A stretch of DNA of 64,000 nt from DTU072 sp050309775. Lineage in GTDB: Bacteria > Bacillota > Clostridia > Christensenellales > DTU072. Numbering within the stretch: the first letter of the stretch is position 1; every line of letters begins with the position of its first letter. The notes beneath the pieces are model-generated. The model was not told the DNA's origin. It saw nothing but the letters and a program-made list of their open reading frames with translations, and ran no database searches. Where the stretch lies: positions 99,366 to 163,365 of the forward strand of contig JBNRMV010000005.1 of NCBI GenBank assembly GCA_050309775.1. The letters are read 5' to 3'. This document shows, in pieces, positions 18,275 to 25,705 of the stretch. Made by a program: the position numbers and the translations under genes.

Positions 18275-18710
18275 AACTGACCTCTAAATCAAATTCAACA
18301 AAAGGTGTGACAAAGTGAAATGCTGAAACGGTGACGCTCCAACGCCCTTTTTCTATCGGCTGCGGCAAAAAACCTCTGCTACTTTTTTGGGCGGTAATTT
18401 TGTGAATTTGTTTGGCGCAGAAACGATGCGCCGTACCCACAAAGCCTTGCGGACTGTCAATTGACAGCGTAAGCATATTTTTCAGGGGCAAGTATTCTTC
18501 CAACTGACTGTCCTCATACTTTGTTCCAGGCTGATAAACCGCCATGCCCTGACGGATAAGTTCAATGGCTCTGTTGTTGTCCTCCAGCTTTGACGGTGAA
18601 AAACCAAAGCGTACGCAAAGCTCTTTGCCGTCATGCGGTAAATCAAAGGAAAAATAAAGGTGCTTGCAGCTTTCGGCAGTCAGCCGTCTTTGCTCTTTTA
18701 GAACTATCAT
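18267..18710 (-). CDS. Beta-sandwich partner of the PHP protein (split CehA N-domain)
   Basis: 147 residues, no signal peptide, no catalytic motif. The pattern KHLYFSFDLP..GKELCVRFGFSP, then a segment LTLSIDSPQGFVGTAHR, then SSRGFLPQPIEKGRWSVTVSAFHF follows the beta-sandwich that precedes the PHP domain in long CehA-like proteins (FevP, GfrGwag, GflpGpIpaGrW). Here it is a separate gene overlapping the PHP gene by 8 bases and starting on the kinase stop (ATGA). I infer a non-covalent subunit of the PHP enzyme. The assignment rests on motif resemblance from memory. Confidence 0.6.
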   Translation of the reverse strand: MIVLKEQRRLTAESCKHLYFSFDLPHDGKELCVRFGFSPSKLEDNNRAIELIRQGMAVYQPGTKYEDSQLEEYLPLKNMLTLSIDSPQGFVGTAHRFCAKQIHKITAQKSSRGFLPQPIEKGRWSVTVSAFHFVTPFVEFDLEVSFE

Positions 18711-19606
18711 CTTTTCTCGTCTTTATAAAAGGTGTCTATATATTGCATTATGTCGGCTCTTGTGCCTCTGTACGGGCCGGGCGCTTCCATTTTTGCCGAA
18801 ACCGTTGCGGTGGCAACAAGCAAAGCGTCTTCAAGGCTGCTGTCAAGTCTTTCGGTAATGTAAGCGGCAAAAGTGGTGTCGCCTCTGCCGCTTCTGCCGC
18901 TTAGATTGCGCGCCTTTATGGGGCAGGTTGCCAATGTCTTGCCGTCATATGCCAGCACTTCGGTGTTGTGAGTGATGACCACTTCTTTGGCGCCCCATTC
19001 CACAAAGAGTTTTGCGGCGGCAACTCTGTCGCTCAAACCTGTAAGTATCTCGGCTTCTGCTGCATCGGTTTTCAAAAAATCTATGTACGGCATCAACTGC
19101 CTTTTTTCTGCCCAATCTTCAAAATACATAGCTCCGCTGTTTTTGTCTGCGTGGCGCAACAGCGCCTGAACATCAACGGCTACTTTTCCCCGCTTTGACA
19201 GCTCTTTTATCAATTTTCCGTCAAAATCTCCGTATATCAGCCCGGCAAGGTGATATACCTTTGCTTCAACATCGGGAATGTCCTCAATCCTGAAGGGGTC
19301 GCCCTGAGATATGCACTCGCAGGTACGCCGCTCCTTGTCGGCGGTATGGTACTTGTTGCGTATAGAAGTGGACTGCGCCGACGGTATGAAATATATGTCC
19401 TCCTTGGGTATGACAAGTTCCGTTAGTCTTGAAATATCCTTTTCGCTGAGTTTTGTCACGGCTCCCACCTTGCGCCCCAGCGCATAAGCCGCCGCTGAAG
19501 AATATATCACCGCTCCACCTACTTCAATAATAAGGTTGTCAAGATAGTCTATATTATAATCCAATGAAATATGACCGATTGTCAAAGTGTCGTATTTTTT
19601 CCGCAT
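18707..19606 (-). CDS. PfkB-family carbohydrate kinase
   Basis: 299 residues from the ATG at 19606; the longer frame to 19651 starts inside the promoter and is rejected. Ribokinase-type ATP-dependent kinase: N-terminal IGHISLDYN and GGAVIYSSAAAYALG (substrate lid and di-Gly region), and C-terminal GRGDTTFAAY, the anion-hole/catalytic-Asp motif (GAGD in most members, here GRGD). The substrate cannot be read from sequence; GRGD variants occur in kinases outside the fructokinase and ribokinase groups. First gene of a four-gene unit with the split CehA and the GDPD-like protein. Confidence 0.82.
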   Translation of the reverse strand: MRKKYDTLTIGHISLDYNIDYLDNLIIEVGGAVIYSSAAAYALGRKVGAVTKLSEKDISRLTELVIPKEDIYFIPSAQSTSIRNKYHTADKERRTCECISQGDPFRIEDIPDVEAKVYHLAGLIYGDFDGKLIKELSKRGKVAVDVQALLRHADKNSGAMYFEDWAEKRQLMPYIDFLKTDAAEAEILTGLSDRVAAAKLFVEWGAKEVVITHNTEVLAYDGKTLATCPIKARNLSGRSGRGDTTFAAYITERLDSSLEDALLVATATVSAKMEAPGPYRGTRADIMQYIDTFYKDEKR

Positions 19607-19642
19607 AATTGTACTTTTTACTCCAAAACATTTTATGAAACA

Positions 19643-19671
19643 ATTATACAATTTCTATGCCTAATAAGCAA
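19643..19671 (-). promoter_or_regulatory. Promoter of the PfkB-CehA-GDPD operon
   Basis: Minus strand TTGCTT (19666-19671), 17-base spacer, TATAAT (19643-19648). The predicted start near 19636 leaves a leader of about 30 bases before the ATG at 19606. Confidence 0.65.
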
Positions 19672-19787
19672 GTTGAAAAAAACTTCATGCTACACAAGTT
19701 ATTCATGCGGCTTTTGAAAAGTGTCTTGCGCCCTATTTGTATCTTTCGGGCGGATTTCTGAACCTGAACGCTATCCGCGGTATTTAC

Positions 19788-19818
19788 AAAAAAAAATCGC
19801 GCAATTGCTTGTGCGATT
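19788..19818 (-). terminator. Terminator after tRNA-Ser
   Basis: On the minus strand AATCGC (19813-19818) pairs with GCGATT (19795-19800), with a palindromic GCAATTGC within the loop, followed by a run of eight or more T. It lies about 25 bases after the tRNA 3' end. Confidence 0.75.
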
Positions 19819-19841
19819 CTTTGGCGCAGCGGTCACGCTGC

Positions 19842-19933
19842 TGGCGGAGAAGCCGGGATTTGAACCCGGGCTACGTTTCTCACGTACTACTCCCTTAGCA
19901 GGGGAGCCCCTTCAGCCGCTTGGGTACTTCTCC
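19842..19933 (-). tRNA. tRNA-Ser (GCU anticodon), CCA encoded
   Basis: Reading the minus strand: acceptor arm GGAGAAG pairs with CTTCTCC, discriminator G, then an encoded CCA. The anticodon stem CTCCC/GGGAG encloses CTGCTAA, giving anticodon GCU for AGC/AGU codons. A long variable arm (TACG...CGTA) identifies a class II tRNA, and the T arm is CCGGG-TTCAAAT-CCCGG. It has its own promoter and terminator. Confidence 0.97.
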
Positions 19934-19956
19934 AATCCTATTTTATATGCTATAAG

Positions 19957-19985
19957 ATATTAACACACGCATGTGCCTTTGTCAA
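19957..19985 (-). promoter_or_regulatory. Promoter of the tRNA-Ser gene
   Basis: Minus strand TTGACA (19980-19985), 17-base spacer, TAATAT (19957-19962). The start would be about 15-20 bases before the tRNA 5' end. Confidence 0.7.
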
Positions 19986-20035
19986 ATATTTTTTAATAGT
20001 GCTTTTGCTGTGATTAAGATTTATTCATCAGAGTT

Positions 20036-20078
20036 GCAATGACATATACTTTATGCCGAATTGCGGTTATGTCATTGC
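20036..20078. repeat. Inverted repeat with nested small stem at the end of the deacetylase gene
   Basis: Perfect 11-base arms GCAATGACATA (20036-20046) and TATGTCATTGC (20068-20078) enclose 21 bases that contain a second small stem, CCG-caatt-CGG on the minus strand. The right arm includes the last codons and stop of the deacetylase gene. There is no T run, so it is not a classical terminator; it may stabilise the mRNA 3' end or act as a REP-like element. Confidence 0.6.
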
Positions 20079-21119
20079 CGGTCTTGACCTGTCGGCGATA
20101 TCCCCTGCATCAAAAAAATTCTCTGTTATCCTGGACGGGTATTTCAACATTGTAAAGCCGTCAAAATTCATTCTTTCGCTGATTAAACATTTGTCGGAAA
20201 ATGTGGTATTCATATTTTTACACACGCTGCAATATACATTAAAGCCGCTTGCCTGAAGCAATCTGAACCTGTCGTCTTTGGCAGAAAACTGCGTACCGTA
20301 AGGCGCAATGAAAATATTGCTCTTGCCCACAATCGGCGCTACTTCGGCATTCCATTTGTTTATGTCGGCTTTCAACTTTTCAAGGGTTATGCTGCCGTCT
20401 TTGAAACTGTTTGAATGAGAATAACTGTGACAAGCAATGTTCCAGCCCTTTCTTTTTAGCGTGTCAGCAACTTTTTTTGCTTGCGCAAACGCCATATCAT
20501 ATGCAGCGCCTTGCAGAGAGTCCGTGCGGTATCCGAACACGCCCTGATAGCCTGTCACCGCCACAATGCCCTTTGCTCCCTTAAATGAGAAATCCGGATA
20601 CTTTTTTACAAAACTTTCAACAATGGGAACGACATCTCCTTTATAATCCGTAAAAGTTCTGTTTGCGTATGTCACCTTTGTTGCCAGATTGCCCTCAACA
20701 TCGACACATAGGCAGTCGGCAAAGCCGTCACCTTTCATATATTCATAATAATTTACATCATCGATTGATATTATCAACGGTTTTTTGCCTTTTGGAAAGA
20801 GAAAGGGCTTGCCCTGCGCCTGTCGTACGGTGTTTATCTCGACAAGAACAAAATTATTTTCATATAACTTTGGCAAAATGCGCTGAAATTCATCTCTTGT
20901 CGTCATCCAGTTGTTGTACCCGTCCGACTTGTATCCCCTGAACGCCAATTCCGGATAGAGTATCAGACTGTGAAAAAATATGTGATAAACCTTGCCGCTG
21001 TAAGGCGCAAGGTCTTGACTGCTGTCCAAAGCATAAACCTGCGTATTTTCGCCAAAAAAGGCTAACGGAAGCGACAAACAGAGCGTAAAAAGAAAAACGG
21101 TAAATATCAGTTTTTTCAT
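20067..21119 (-). CDS. Secreted polysaccharide deacetylase-family protein
   Basis: 350 residues with a signal peptide (KK then a hydrophobic stretch, cleavage probably near VYALDSS). NodB-homology motifs are present: LIISIDDVNYY with the Asp pair (about 125-131), and HSYSHSN (about 229-235) with the two metal-binding histidines; IAPYGTQ stands where the family has 'RPPyG'. Such enzymes remove N-acetyl groups from peptidoglycan or other glycans outside the cell. The third gene of an operon with a hydrolase and an FAD reductase. Start: MKKLIF is a natural signal-peptide start, but no clear Shine-Dalgarno is seen. Confidence 0.82.
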   Translation of the reverse strand: MKKLIFTVFLFTLCLSLPLAFFGENTQVYALDSSQDLAPYSGKVYHIFFHSLILYPELAFRGYKSDGYNNWMTTRDEFQRILPKLYENNFVLVEINTVRQAQGKPFLFPKGKKPLIISIDDVNYYEYMKGDGFADCLCVDVEGNLATKVTYANRTFTDYKGDVVPIVESFVKKYPDFSFKGAKGIVAVTGYQGVFGYRTDSLQGAAYDMAFAQAKKVADTLKRKGWNIACHSYSHSNSFKDGSITLEKLKADINKWNAEVAPIVGKSNIFIAPYGTQFSAKDDRFRLLQASGFNVYCSVCKNMNTTFSDKCLISERMNFDGFTMLKYPSRITENFFDAGDIADRSRPAMT

Positions 21120-21176
21120 AACTTTATTATGTGCTGATTTGCCGTTTTCTATATTAAATCTGTTGTAAGGTTATAT

Positions 21177-22493
21177 CTAGATATATTTCCGCATTTTATT
21201 TTGCCACTCCGCCACCTGCCGCTCGTCATAAACCGCAGGTATTTCTTGGGCGCATGATTTTGCGTCTTTTGAGCGTTGTACGGCGCCTTTGAGTTTCAAA
21301 AGCGCATTCAGCTTGGTGATGCCTCTTTTTATCTTGCCGAACAAAACAGCCTTTGACATTTCTATTTCTTGACCGTTTGCGCCTGCGGCAAGTTCGTCCG
21401 CCGTAAGGATTTGTTTATCAAACAAGAAGTCTATCGCCGAAGGAGCATAGCTCAACAAACAGTTCTTTATTGCGCTTATGGACGCCATTCTTGCTCCCAC
21501 AGCTTGAAAATACTGCACCTGATATGTCCAAAGGTTTTCTGTAGAATACTCTTCACCTCTTTCGTCTATGTCAATAATGGTTTCGGCAAGTATCTTTCCT
21601 GCAAAAATTGAGTTGGTAATACCCGAGCCGTTCAAGGGTATGGGCATCGACACCGCATCGCCGACTCCGCCAAAGTTTTTGCCGACAAGCTGCAAAAATG
21701 TTGATTTCAGCGGAATGTCAACAATTTGTCCGCCGCGCAGTATCTTTGTACCAATAGACGGTTGCGCCTTGCGAAGCAGCTCCACAGCCTCATTTACTTT
21801 CGCCATATCCAAAGGCTCAACGCTGCCGATAAGCACATCAGCCATGCCGTCAGTAAGTTTGAACCAAGCAATGCCTTTCAGTCCGGCAAATTTGAAATAT
21901 GTATTGAACCTTTCGGGGTTGGTTATCGGCGCGCCCTCCACCAATTCAAAATATGCGCGGAAGGTATGGAAAACATCGTTGTCTCCATAATCGGGCGCCA
22001 TATTGTAGCTTTCGGGCAGTCCGCGAATAACCGGAGAATACATGCCGGCGCTGTCAATGACAAAATCGGCGGTTATCTCCTCTCCGTCAACAACAAGCCC
22101 TGCCACTACTCCATCTTTTATCAGCGGCGCCGATACGCTTTTTTGAAAGACAATCTTTGCGCCTTTGTTCAAAGCGTTGTTTATAAGATATTTATAAAGC
22201 ACCTTTCTTTCTATTTCCAGCTCCTGTTGGTCAGGCGGCATATCATAAGATATGCTTGTGCGCAGGGATGGGGCAAAAAAGGTAGCCTCTTTTCTCATGT
22301 GATAGCTGTTCGGGTCATATTCGGTTATGCCGGCATATTCAAATGTGCGGTTATTCATGGTGTCATGCCAGTCATGCCCAAGTTTTTCTCTGGGCTTTTT
22401 TTCAAAAACCGTCACATCATAACCTTTTTGCGCAAGATAAGCCGCCGCCACCAGTCCGCCGTGTCCGGCTCCGCCTACAACAATCTTTTTCAT
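21177..22493 (-). CDS. FAD-dependent oxidoreductase, geranylgeranyl-reductase-like
   Basis: 438 residues. The N-terminus KIVVGGAGHGGLVAAAYLAQKGYDVTVFEK is a Rossmann dinucleotide-binding fold (GxGxxG variant) ending in the FAD-ribose acid. A second FAD segment, VGDAVSMPIPLNGSGITNSIFAG, matches the 'GDAa....P..G.Gi..a..sG' motif of the geranylgeranyl reductase/FixC group. Such proteins reduce isoprenoid or other double bonds, or act as monooxygenase-fold oxidoreductases. GGAGG precedes the ATG and 18 bases separate it from the hydrolase gene. Because the neighbours are a lipase-like hydrolase and a secreted deacetylase, a role in lipid or envelope modification is possible but inferred. Confidence 0.78.
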   Translation of the reverse strand: MKKIVVGGAGHGGLVAAAYLAQKGYDVTVFEKKPREKLGHDWHDTMNNRTFEYAGITEYDPNSYHMRKEATFFAPSLRTSISYDMPPDQQELEIERKVLYKYLINNALNKGAKIVFQKSVSAPLIKDGVVAGLVVDGEEITADFVIDSAGMYSPVIRGLPESYNMAPDYGDNDVFHTFRAYFELVEGAPITNPERFNTYFKFAGLKGIAWFKLTDGMADVLIGSVEPLDMAKVNEAVELLRKAQPSIGTKILRGGQIVDIPLKSTFLQLVGKNFGGVGDAVSMPIPLNGSGITNSIFAGKILAETIIDIDERGEEYSTENLWTYQVQYFQAVGARMASISAIKNCLLSYAPSAIDFLFDKQILTADELAAGANGQEIEMSKAVLFGKIKRGITKLNALLKLKGAVQRSKDAKSCAQEIPAVYDERQVAEWQNKMRKYI

Positions 22494-22511
22494 ATTACCT
22501 CCGTTTCTTCT

Positions 22512-23429
22512 TTATTGCTTGTTTTCAATACATTTGTCAAAGAATCCGACAATATCCGCAACAATGCTTTGCTTTTCATAATCGCCGATAAGTTCGTGCC
22601 GTACTCCTTCATATAGGCGCATTTTTACATTCAGCCCATACTTTTTATAGGTGTCAAAGAGTTTTTTCACCTTGGCGCCCATGCCGCCCAACGGGTCGCA
22701 AGCGCCGCTCATTATGAATATAGGCAAGGTTTTGTCTATCTTTTTCAACTGCTTTGGCCTGTACGCTTTTGGCAACTCACGCATCATGGAATAATAAAAT
22801 CCATGTGACATAACAAAGTTGCAATATGGGTCGGCATTATATTTTTCGACTTTGCTTATATCTCTGCAAAGCCAGACGTTGTCAAGGTTTTCTGTGGCAA
22901 AATGCTTGTTGTTGGACTTAAATGTCATTTCAAACATCATTTTGTTGGGTTGCTCCATTTGGTAACACAACCGCTGCGCCGCAGTAAGCAACCGTCCAGC
23001 AAAAAGTTTTGCCCTGCCCATATGCGCCGAACCTGACATAATGACGCCGTCAAGCAAGTCACCCTCCACGCTTAAGTACCTTTGCGCCAAAAAAGAGCCG
23101 TAGCTGTGGGCAAACATAACAATGGGCAGCTCATATCTCTGCTTGAGCATTTTTGTTATGGCTATTTCGTCAAAAAGGTTTTCTTGAAAGTTGTGTTTGC
23201 CGGCAACCCCCAACCTGTCTAGCCCGGCAGTTTTGCCATGCGGTCTGTGGTCGTCACCAAAGGCAATATAACCATGTTTGTTCAACTCCCGGGCAAACTC
23301 ATCAAAGCGCTCCATATGCGAGGTCATGCCATGTACAAGCTGTACAACGCCTTTTGGCTGTTCAACTTCGTCCCATAATGCGCAAACAAGTTTTTTCCCG
23401 TCGTAACTTATAAATTCAATTTCTCTCAT
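22512..23429 (-). CDS. Alpha/beta hydrolase (monoacylglycerol lipase / lysophospholipase type)
   Basis: 305 residues from the ATG at 23429 (an ATG at 23441 is possible). The fold is clear: LVHGMTSHMERF (oxyanion-hole loop), DHRPHGKT, the nucleophile elbow AHSYGS, an acidic loop MSGACDPLGG and the catalytic His in GVRHE. These features match the serine aminopeptidase S33/PldB group, which hydrolyses monoacylglycerols or lysophospholipids. No signal peptide. First gene of the three-gene unit to 20067, behind an extended -10 promoter. Confidence 0.85.
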   Translation of the reverse strand: MREIEFISYDGKKLVCALWDEVEQPKGVVQLVHGMTSHMERFDEFARELNKHGYIAFGDDHRPHGKTAGLDRLGVAGKHNFQENLFDEIAITKMLKQRYELPIVMFAHSYGSFLAQRYLSVEGDLLDGVIMSGSAHMGRAKLFAGRLLTAAQRLCYQMEQPNKMMFEMTFKSNNKHFATENLDNVWLCRDISKVEKYNADPYCNFVMSHGFYYSMMRELPKAYRPKQLKKIDKTLPIFIMSGACDPLGGMGAKVKKLFDTYKKYGLNVKMRLYEGVRHELIGDYEKQSIVADIVGFFDKCIENKQ

Positions 23430-23458
23430 ATACCCATCCAAATATCATTATGCCAAAC

Positions 23459-23488
23459 ATTATATCATATTTATTCATTGCTTTTCAA
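23459..23488 (-). promoter_or_regulatory. Promoter of the hydrolase-FAD reductase-deacetylase unit
   Basis: Minus strand TTGAAA (23483-23488), 18-base spacer, extended TGA-TATAAT (TATAAT at 23459-23464). It is back to back with the plus-strand promoter of the decarboxylase gene. Confidence 0.6.
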
Positions 23489-23542
23489 TAGCAATGTTTT
23501 GCTTTTATGCCATACTTTGCCAGTGGCGGCGTCAAAAATTTC

Positions 23543-23570
23543 TTGACTATTGGGCTACTCTATGTAATAA
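23543..23570 (+). promoter_or_regulatory. Promoter of the decarboxylase beta-subunit gene
   Basis: TTGACT (23543-23548), 16-base spacer, TAATAA (23565-23570). This leaves a leader of about 55 bases before the ATG at 23633. The -10 is only a moderate match. Confidence 0.45.
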
Positions 23571-23632
23571 TCACATTGATAATTTATTTTTTTAATTTAT
23601 CATAAACAAAAGAAACTAGCAAGGAGCATCTT

Positions 23633-24766
23633 ATGGATTTTCTCGTAGAGGGATTGCGTAACATAACAATTCCCATGGTAGCTATGTGGTTAATTGGCGG
23701 AACACTCATTTATCTTGGCATAGCAAAAAAAATGGAGCCTGCGTTGCTTGTAGGACTGGGTTTTGGCGCAATACTTGTTAACCTGCCCTTATCCGGAGCC
23801 ATAAACCAAATTATGGGCGACAACATGCAAGTAAACGGCATTGTCGAATGGCTGTTCAAGGTAGGCATTGAGGCAAGCGAGGCGCTGCCACTGCTGCTTT
23901 TCATAGGCATTGGCGCAATGATTGACTTTGGACCGCTTCTCTCCAACCCCAGATTATTTTTATTCGGCGCAGCCGCGCAGTTCGGAATATTCCTCACCCT
24001 CTTTATTGCGGGATTTTTCTTCCCCTTGAAAGACGCCGCATCCATATCGATTATCGGAGCCGCCGACGGTCCGACCGCCATACTTGTTTCTCAGATATTA
24101 AAAAGCGAGTATATGGGCGCTATCGCCGTTGCGGCATATTCATATATGGCTCTGGTGCCGATTATTCAGCCGCCCATCGTAAAGTTGATTACCACAAAAT
24201 CAGAAAGACAAATACGCATGCCCTACAACCCGAAGAATGTCAGCAAAATAACAAAACTGCTGTTCCCCGTTATAGTAACGGTTATTGCCGGTCTGATTGC
24301 TCCTGCGTCAGTGTCGCTGGTCGGATTCATAATGTTCGGCAATCTGCTGCGTGAATGCGGCGTGCTGGACAGCATAGCAAAAACCGCCAGTACGGAGTTC
24401 AGCAATATCATAACTTTGCTGTTGGGCTTGACCATTTCTTTCTCAATGAAAGCCGAAAACTTTATTCGCTGGGATACCCTGCTTATTATGGCGCTGGGAC
24501 TGTTTGCCTTTGTATTTGATACCATAGGCGGAGTCATGTTCGCAAAGCTCATAAACCTTTTCTCAAAGAAAAAAATAAATCCCATTATCGGCGCTGCAGG
24601 AATTTCCGCATTTCCCATGGCTGCCCGTGTGGCGCAAAAACTGGCGCTGACTGAAGACCCGCAAAACCACATACTTATGCATGCCGTAGGCGCAAACATT
24701 GCCGGGCAAATAGGCTCGGTTGTGGCAGGCGGCGTTGTGCTGGGCATGATAGCCCAAATGTTGTAA
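23633..24766 (+). CDS. Sodium-translocating decarboxylase beta subunit (OadB/GcdB/MmdB)
   Basis: 377 residues, full length. A polytopic membrane protein that couples decarboxylation of a biotin-bound carboxyl group to outward Na+ pumping. Family hallmarks: PLLLFIGIGAMIDFGPLL, the essential SIIGAADGPTAILVSQ segment with its Asp in the membrane, and the C-terminal GAAGISAFPMAARVAQ and HAVGANIAGQIGSVVAGG. AAGGAG precedes the ATG. Alpha (carboxyltransferase) and biotin-carrier subunits are not in the window, so the substrate (oxaloacetate, methylmalonyl-CoA or glutaconyl-CoA) cannot be decided. Biotin supply is represented by BioY at 29875. Confidence 0.93.
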   Translation: MDFLVEGLRNITIPMVAMWLIGGTLIYLGIAKKMEPALLVGLGFGAILVNLPLSGAINQIMGDNMQVNGIVEWLFKVGIEASEALPLLLFIGIGAMIDFGPLLSNPRLFLFGAAAQFGIFLTLFIAGFFFPLKDAASISIIGAADGPTAILVSQILKSEYMGAIAVAAYSYMALVPIIQPPIVKLITTKSERQIRMPYNPKNVSKITKLLFPVIVTVIAGLIAPASVSLVGFIMFGNLLRECGVLDSIAKTASTEFSNIITLLLGLTISFSMKAENFIRWDTLLIMALGLFAFVFDTIGGVMFAKLINLFSKKKINPIIGAAGISAFPMAARVAQKLALTEDPQNHILMHAVGANIAGQIGSVVAGGVVLGMIAQML

Positions 24767-24782
24767 TAGGAGGACAAACAAT

Positions 24783-24938
24783 ATGATTTCTGCATTTTCC
24801 ACAGCATTAGTAGACGAAACCCTTTTGCTTCTCGGCGGCGGAATGCTGGGTGTATTCCTTGTCATAGGCATCATAATGGGCGTTGTTTATTTTTTGAATT
24901 ATGTCACCAACAAAAAGAAAGACAAAGCAAAAGAATAA
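24783..24938 (+). CDS. Small single-helix membrane protein, probable decarboxylase gamma-like subunit
   Basis: 51 residues: a short N-terminal part, one membrane helix (about 14-40) rich in Gly, Leu and Ile, and a basic tail TNKKKDKAKE. A very strong AGGAGG lies 9 bases upstream, 16 bases after the beta-subunit stop, and a terminator follows. Position and topology match OadG-type gamma subunits, which anchor the complex, but it is shorter and lacks the usual charged/Pro-rich C-terminal linker. The subunit assignment rests on context. Confidence 0.65.
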   Translation: MISAFSTALVDETLLLLGGGMLGVFLVIGIIMGVVYFLNYVTNKKKDKAKE

Positions 24939-24966
24939 CATTTTTCTTTGATTCTCATTCCAAAAC

Positions 24967-24994
24967 AAAAAGAGGCTGCCTAGCCTCTTTTTTT
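24967..24994 (+). terminator. Terminator after the decarboxylase genes
   Basis: AGAGGCT (24971-24977) and AGCCTCT (24982-24988) form a stem with a 4-base loop, followed by TTTTTTT. The A run on the other side would also let it work for minus-strand transcripts. Confidence 0.85.
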
Positions 24995-25030
24995 CATTAA
25001 ATGCTATTCCGCTTTGTTGGACAACAATCC

Positions 25031-25156
25031 CTAAAGTGTCTTGTCCTTGTCCTTGTTTTTTGCCCGCTTTTTTGCGGCAAACAGCGTATAAAAAAATCCG
25101 CCTGTGAAACAAAGCGCAAAAATAACTGCAATGATAATCCAATATTTATAATCCAT
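25031..25156 (-). CDS. Possible 41-residue single-helix membrane peptide
   Basis: ATG at 25156 with an AGGGA-like site upstream. It encodes an aromatic start (MDYKYW), one hydrophobic helix (residues 7-28) and a Lys/Asp-rich tail (KKRAKNKDKDKTL). Its shape mirrors the decarboxylase-linked small protein that converges on it. It lies just past the rubredoxin terminator with no room for a separate promoter, so expression is doubtful. Function unknown. Confidence 0.35.
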   Translation of the reverse strand: MDYKYWIIIAVIFALCFTGGFFYTLFAAKKRAKNKDKDKTL

Positions 25157-25181
25157 TTTGTGTTCCCTGTGCGGTATTTGC

Positions 25182-25207
25182 AAAAAAACCACATTGCGTG
25201 GTTTTTT
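25182..25207 (-). terminator. Terminator after rubredoxin
   Basis: AAAAAACCAC and GTGGTTTTTT form an A/T-flanked hairpin with the loop attgc. It follows the rubredoxin stop by about 30 bases and is symmetrical, so it could act in both directions. Confidence 0.8.
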
Positions 25208-25236
25208 GCCGTTCTGCTTTATGTTTTTTTTGACTG

Positions 25237-25377
25237 TTATTCGTCGAGTAGTTCGAACTCATCTTGGGGCGCTCCGCATACCGGGCAAACCCAATCTCCG
25301 TCGAGGTCGGCGAATTTTACGCCCTCTTCTTCTTCGTCATAGACATAGTTGCAGATTGTGCAAATATATTTTGCCAT
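25237..25377 (-). CDS. Rubredoxin
   Basis: 46 residues from the ATG at 25377, chosen because GGAGG lies 7 bases upstream. One iron is held by four cysteines: YICTICNYVYD (CxxC) and WVCPVCGAPQDEFE (CPxC). A one-electron carrier typical of anaerobes, where it feeds superoxide reductase, rubrerythrin or flavodiiron proteins. It is slightly shorter than the usual 52 residues, with a compressed acidic loop (DEEEEGVKF). It lies 67 bases after the glutaredoxin gene with no terminator between, so it probably shares that operon. Confidence 0.95.
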   Translation of the reverse strand: MAKYICTICNYVYDEEEEGVKFADLDGDWVCPVCGAPQDEFELLDE

Positions 25378-25444
25378 TTTGTTGCCTCCTAACTTATGGT
25401 AATTATACTTTAGCATCAAAACAGCATTGTGTCAATATGGTATT

Positions 25445-25705
25445 TTATTCAATCGCCATATCAAAAACATTCTTTATGTCGCTCTTGTCTGCGGCGCCCT
25501 CATGCACTTTTTTTTCGTCAATATAAAAACACGGCACCAAATAGTAATCATAGCGGTTGGCCAGCGCTCTGTTCTGGCTCTCCTCTATCATTTCAATAGT
25601 TATGTCCTTGTATTTTTCTTCTGAGTTTTGAAGCTCATCGATATATTTCAAGGCTTTTTTGCAATACGGGCAATATGCCAGGTAAAATAATTTCAAATTT
25701 TTCAT
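25445..25705 (-). CDS. Glutaredoxin-like protein
   Basis: 86 residues. A thioredoxin fold with the redox motif CPYC at residues 12-15 and the cis-proline segment LVPCFYID (about 56-63) where most members have TVP; the extra Cys next to the cis-Pro is unusual. It probably reduces disulfides or mixed disulfides in the cytoplasm. The start overlaps the upstream isomerase stop by 4 bases. Confidence 0.85.
   Translation of the reverse strand: MKNLKLFYLAYCPYCKKALKYIDELQNSEEKYKDITIEMIEESQNRALANRYDYYLVPCFYIDEKKVHEGAADKSDIKNVFDMAIE

Noticed and set aside
24807..25142. 111-codon minus-strand frame across the oadB downstream region
   Set aside because: It runs through the terminator and antisense to the 51-residue protein, without a ribosome site or family pattern.
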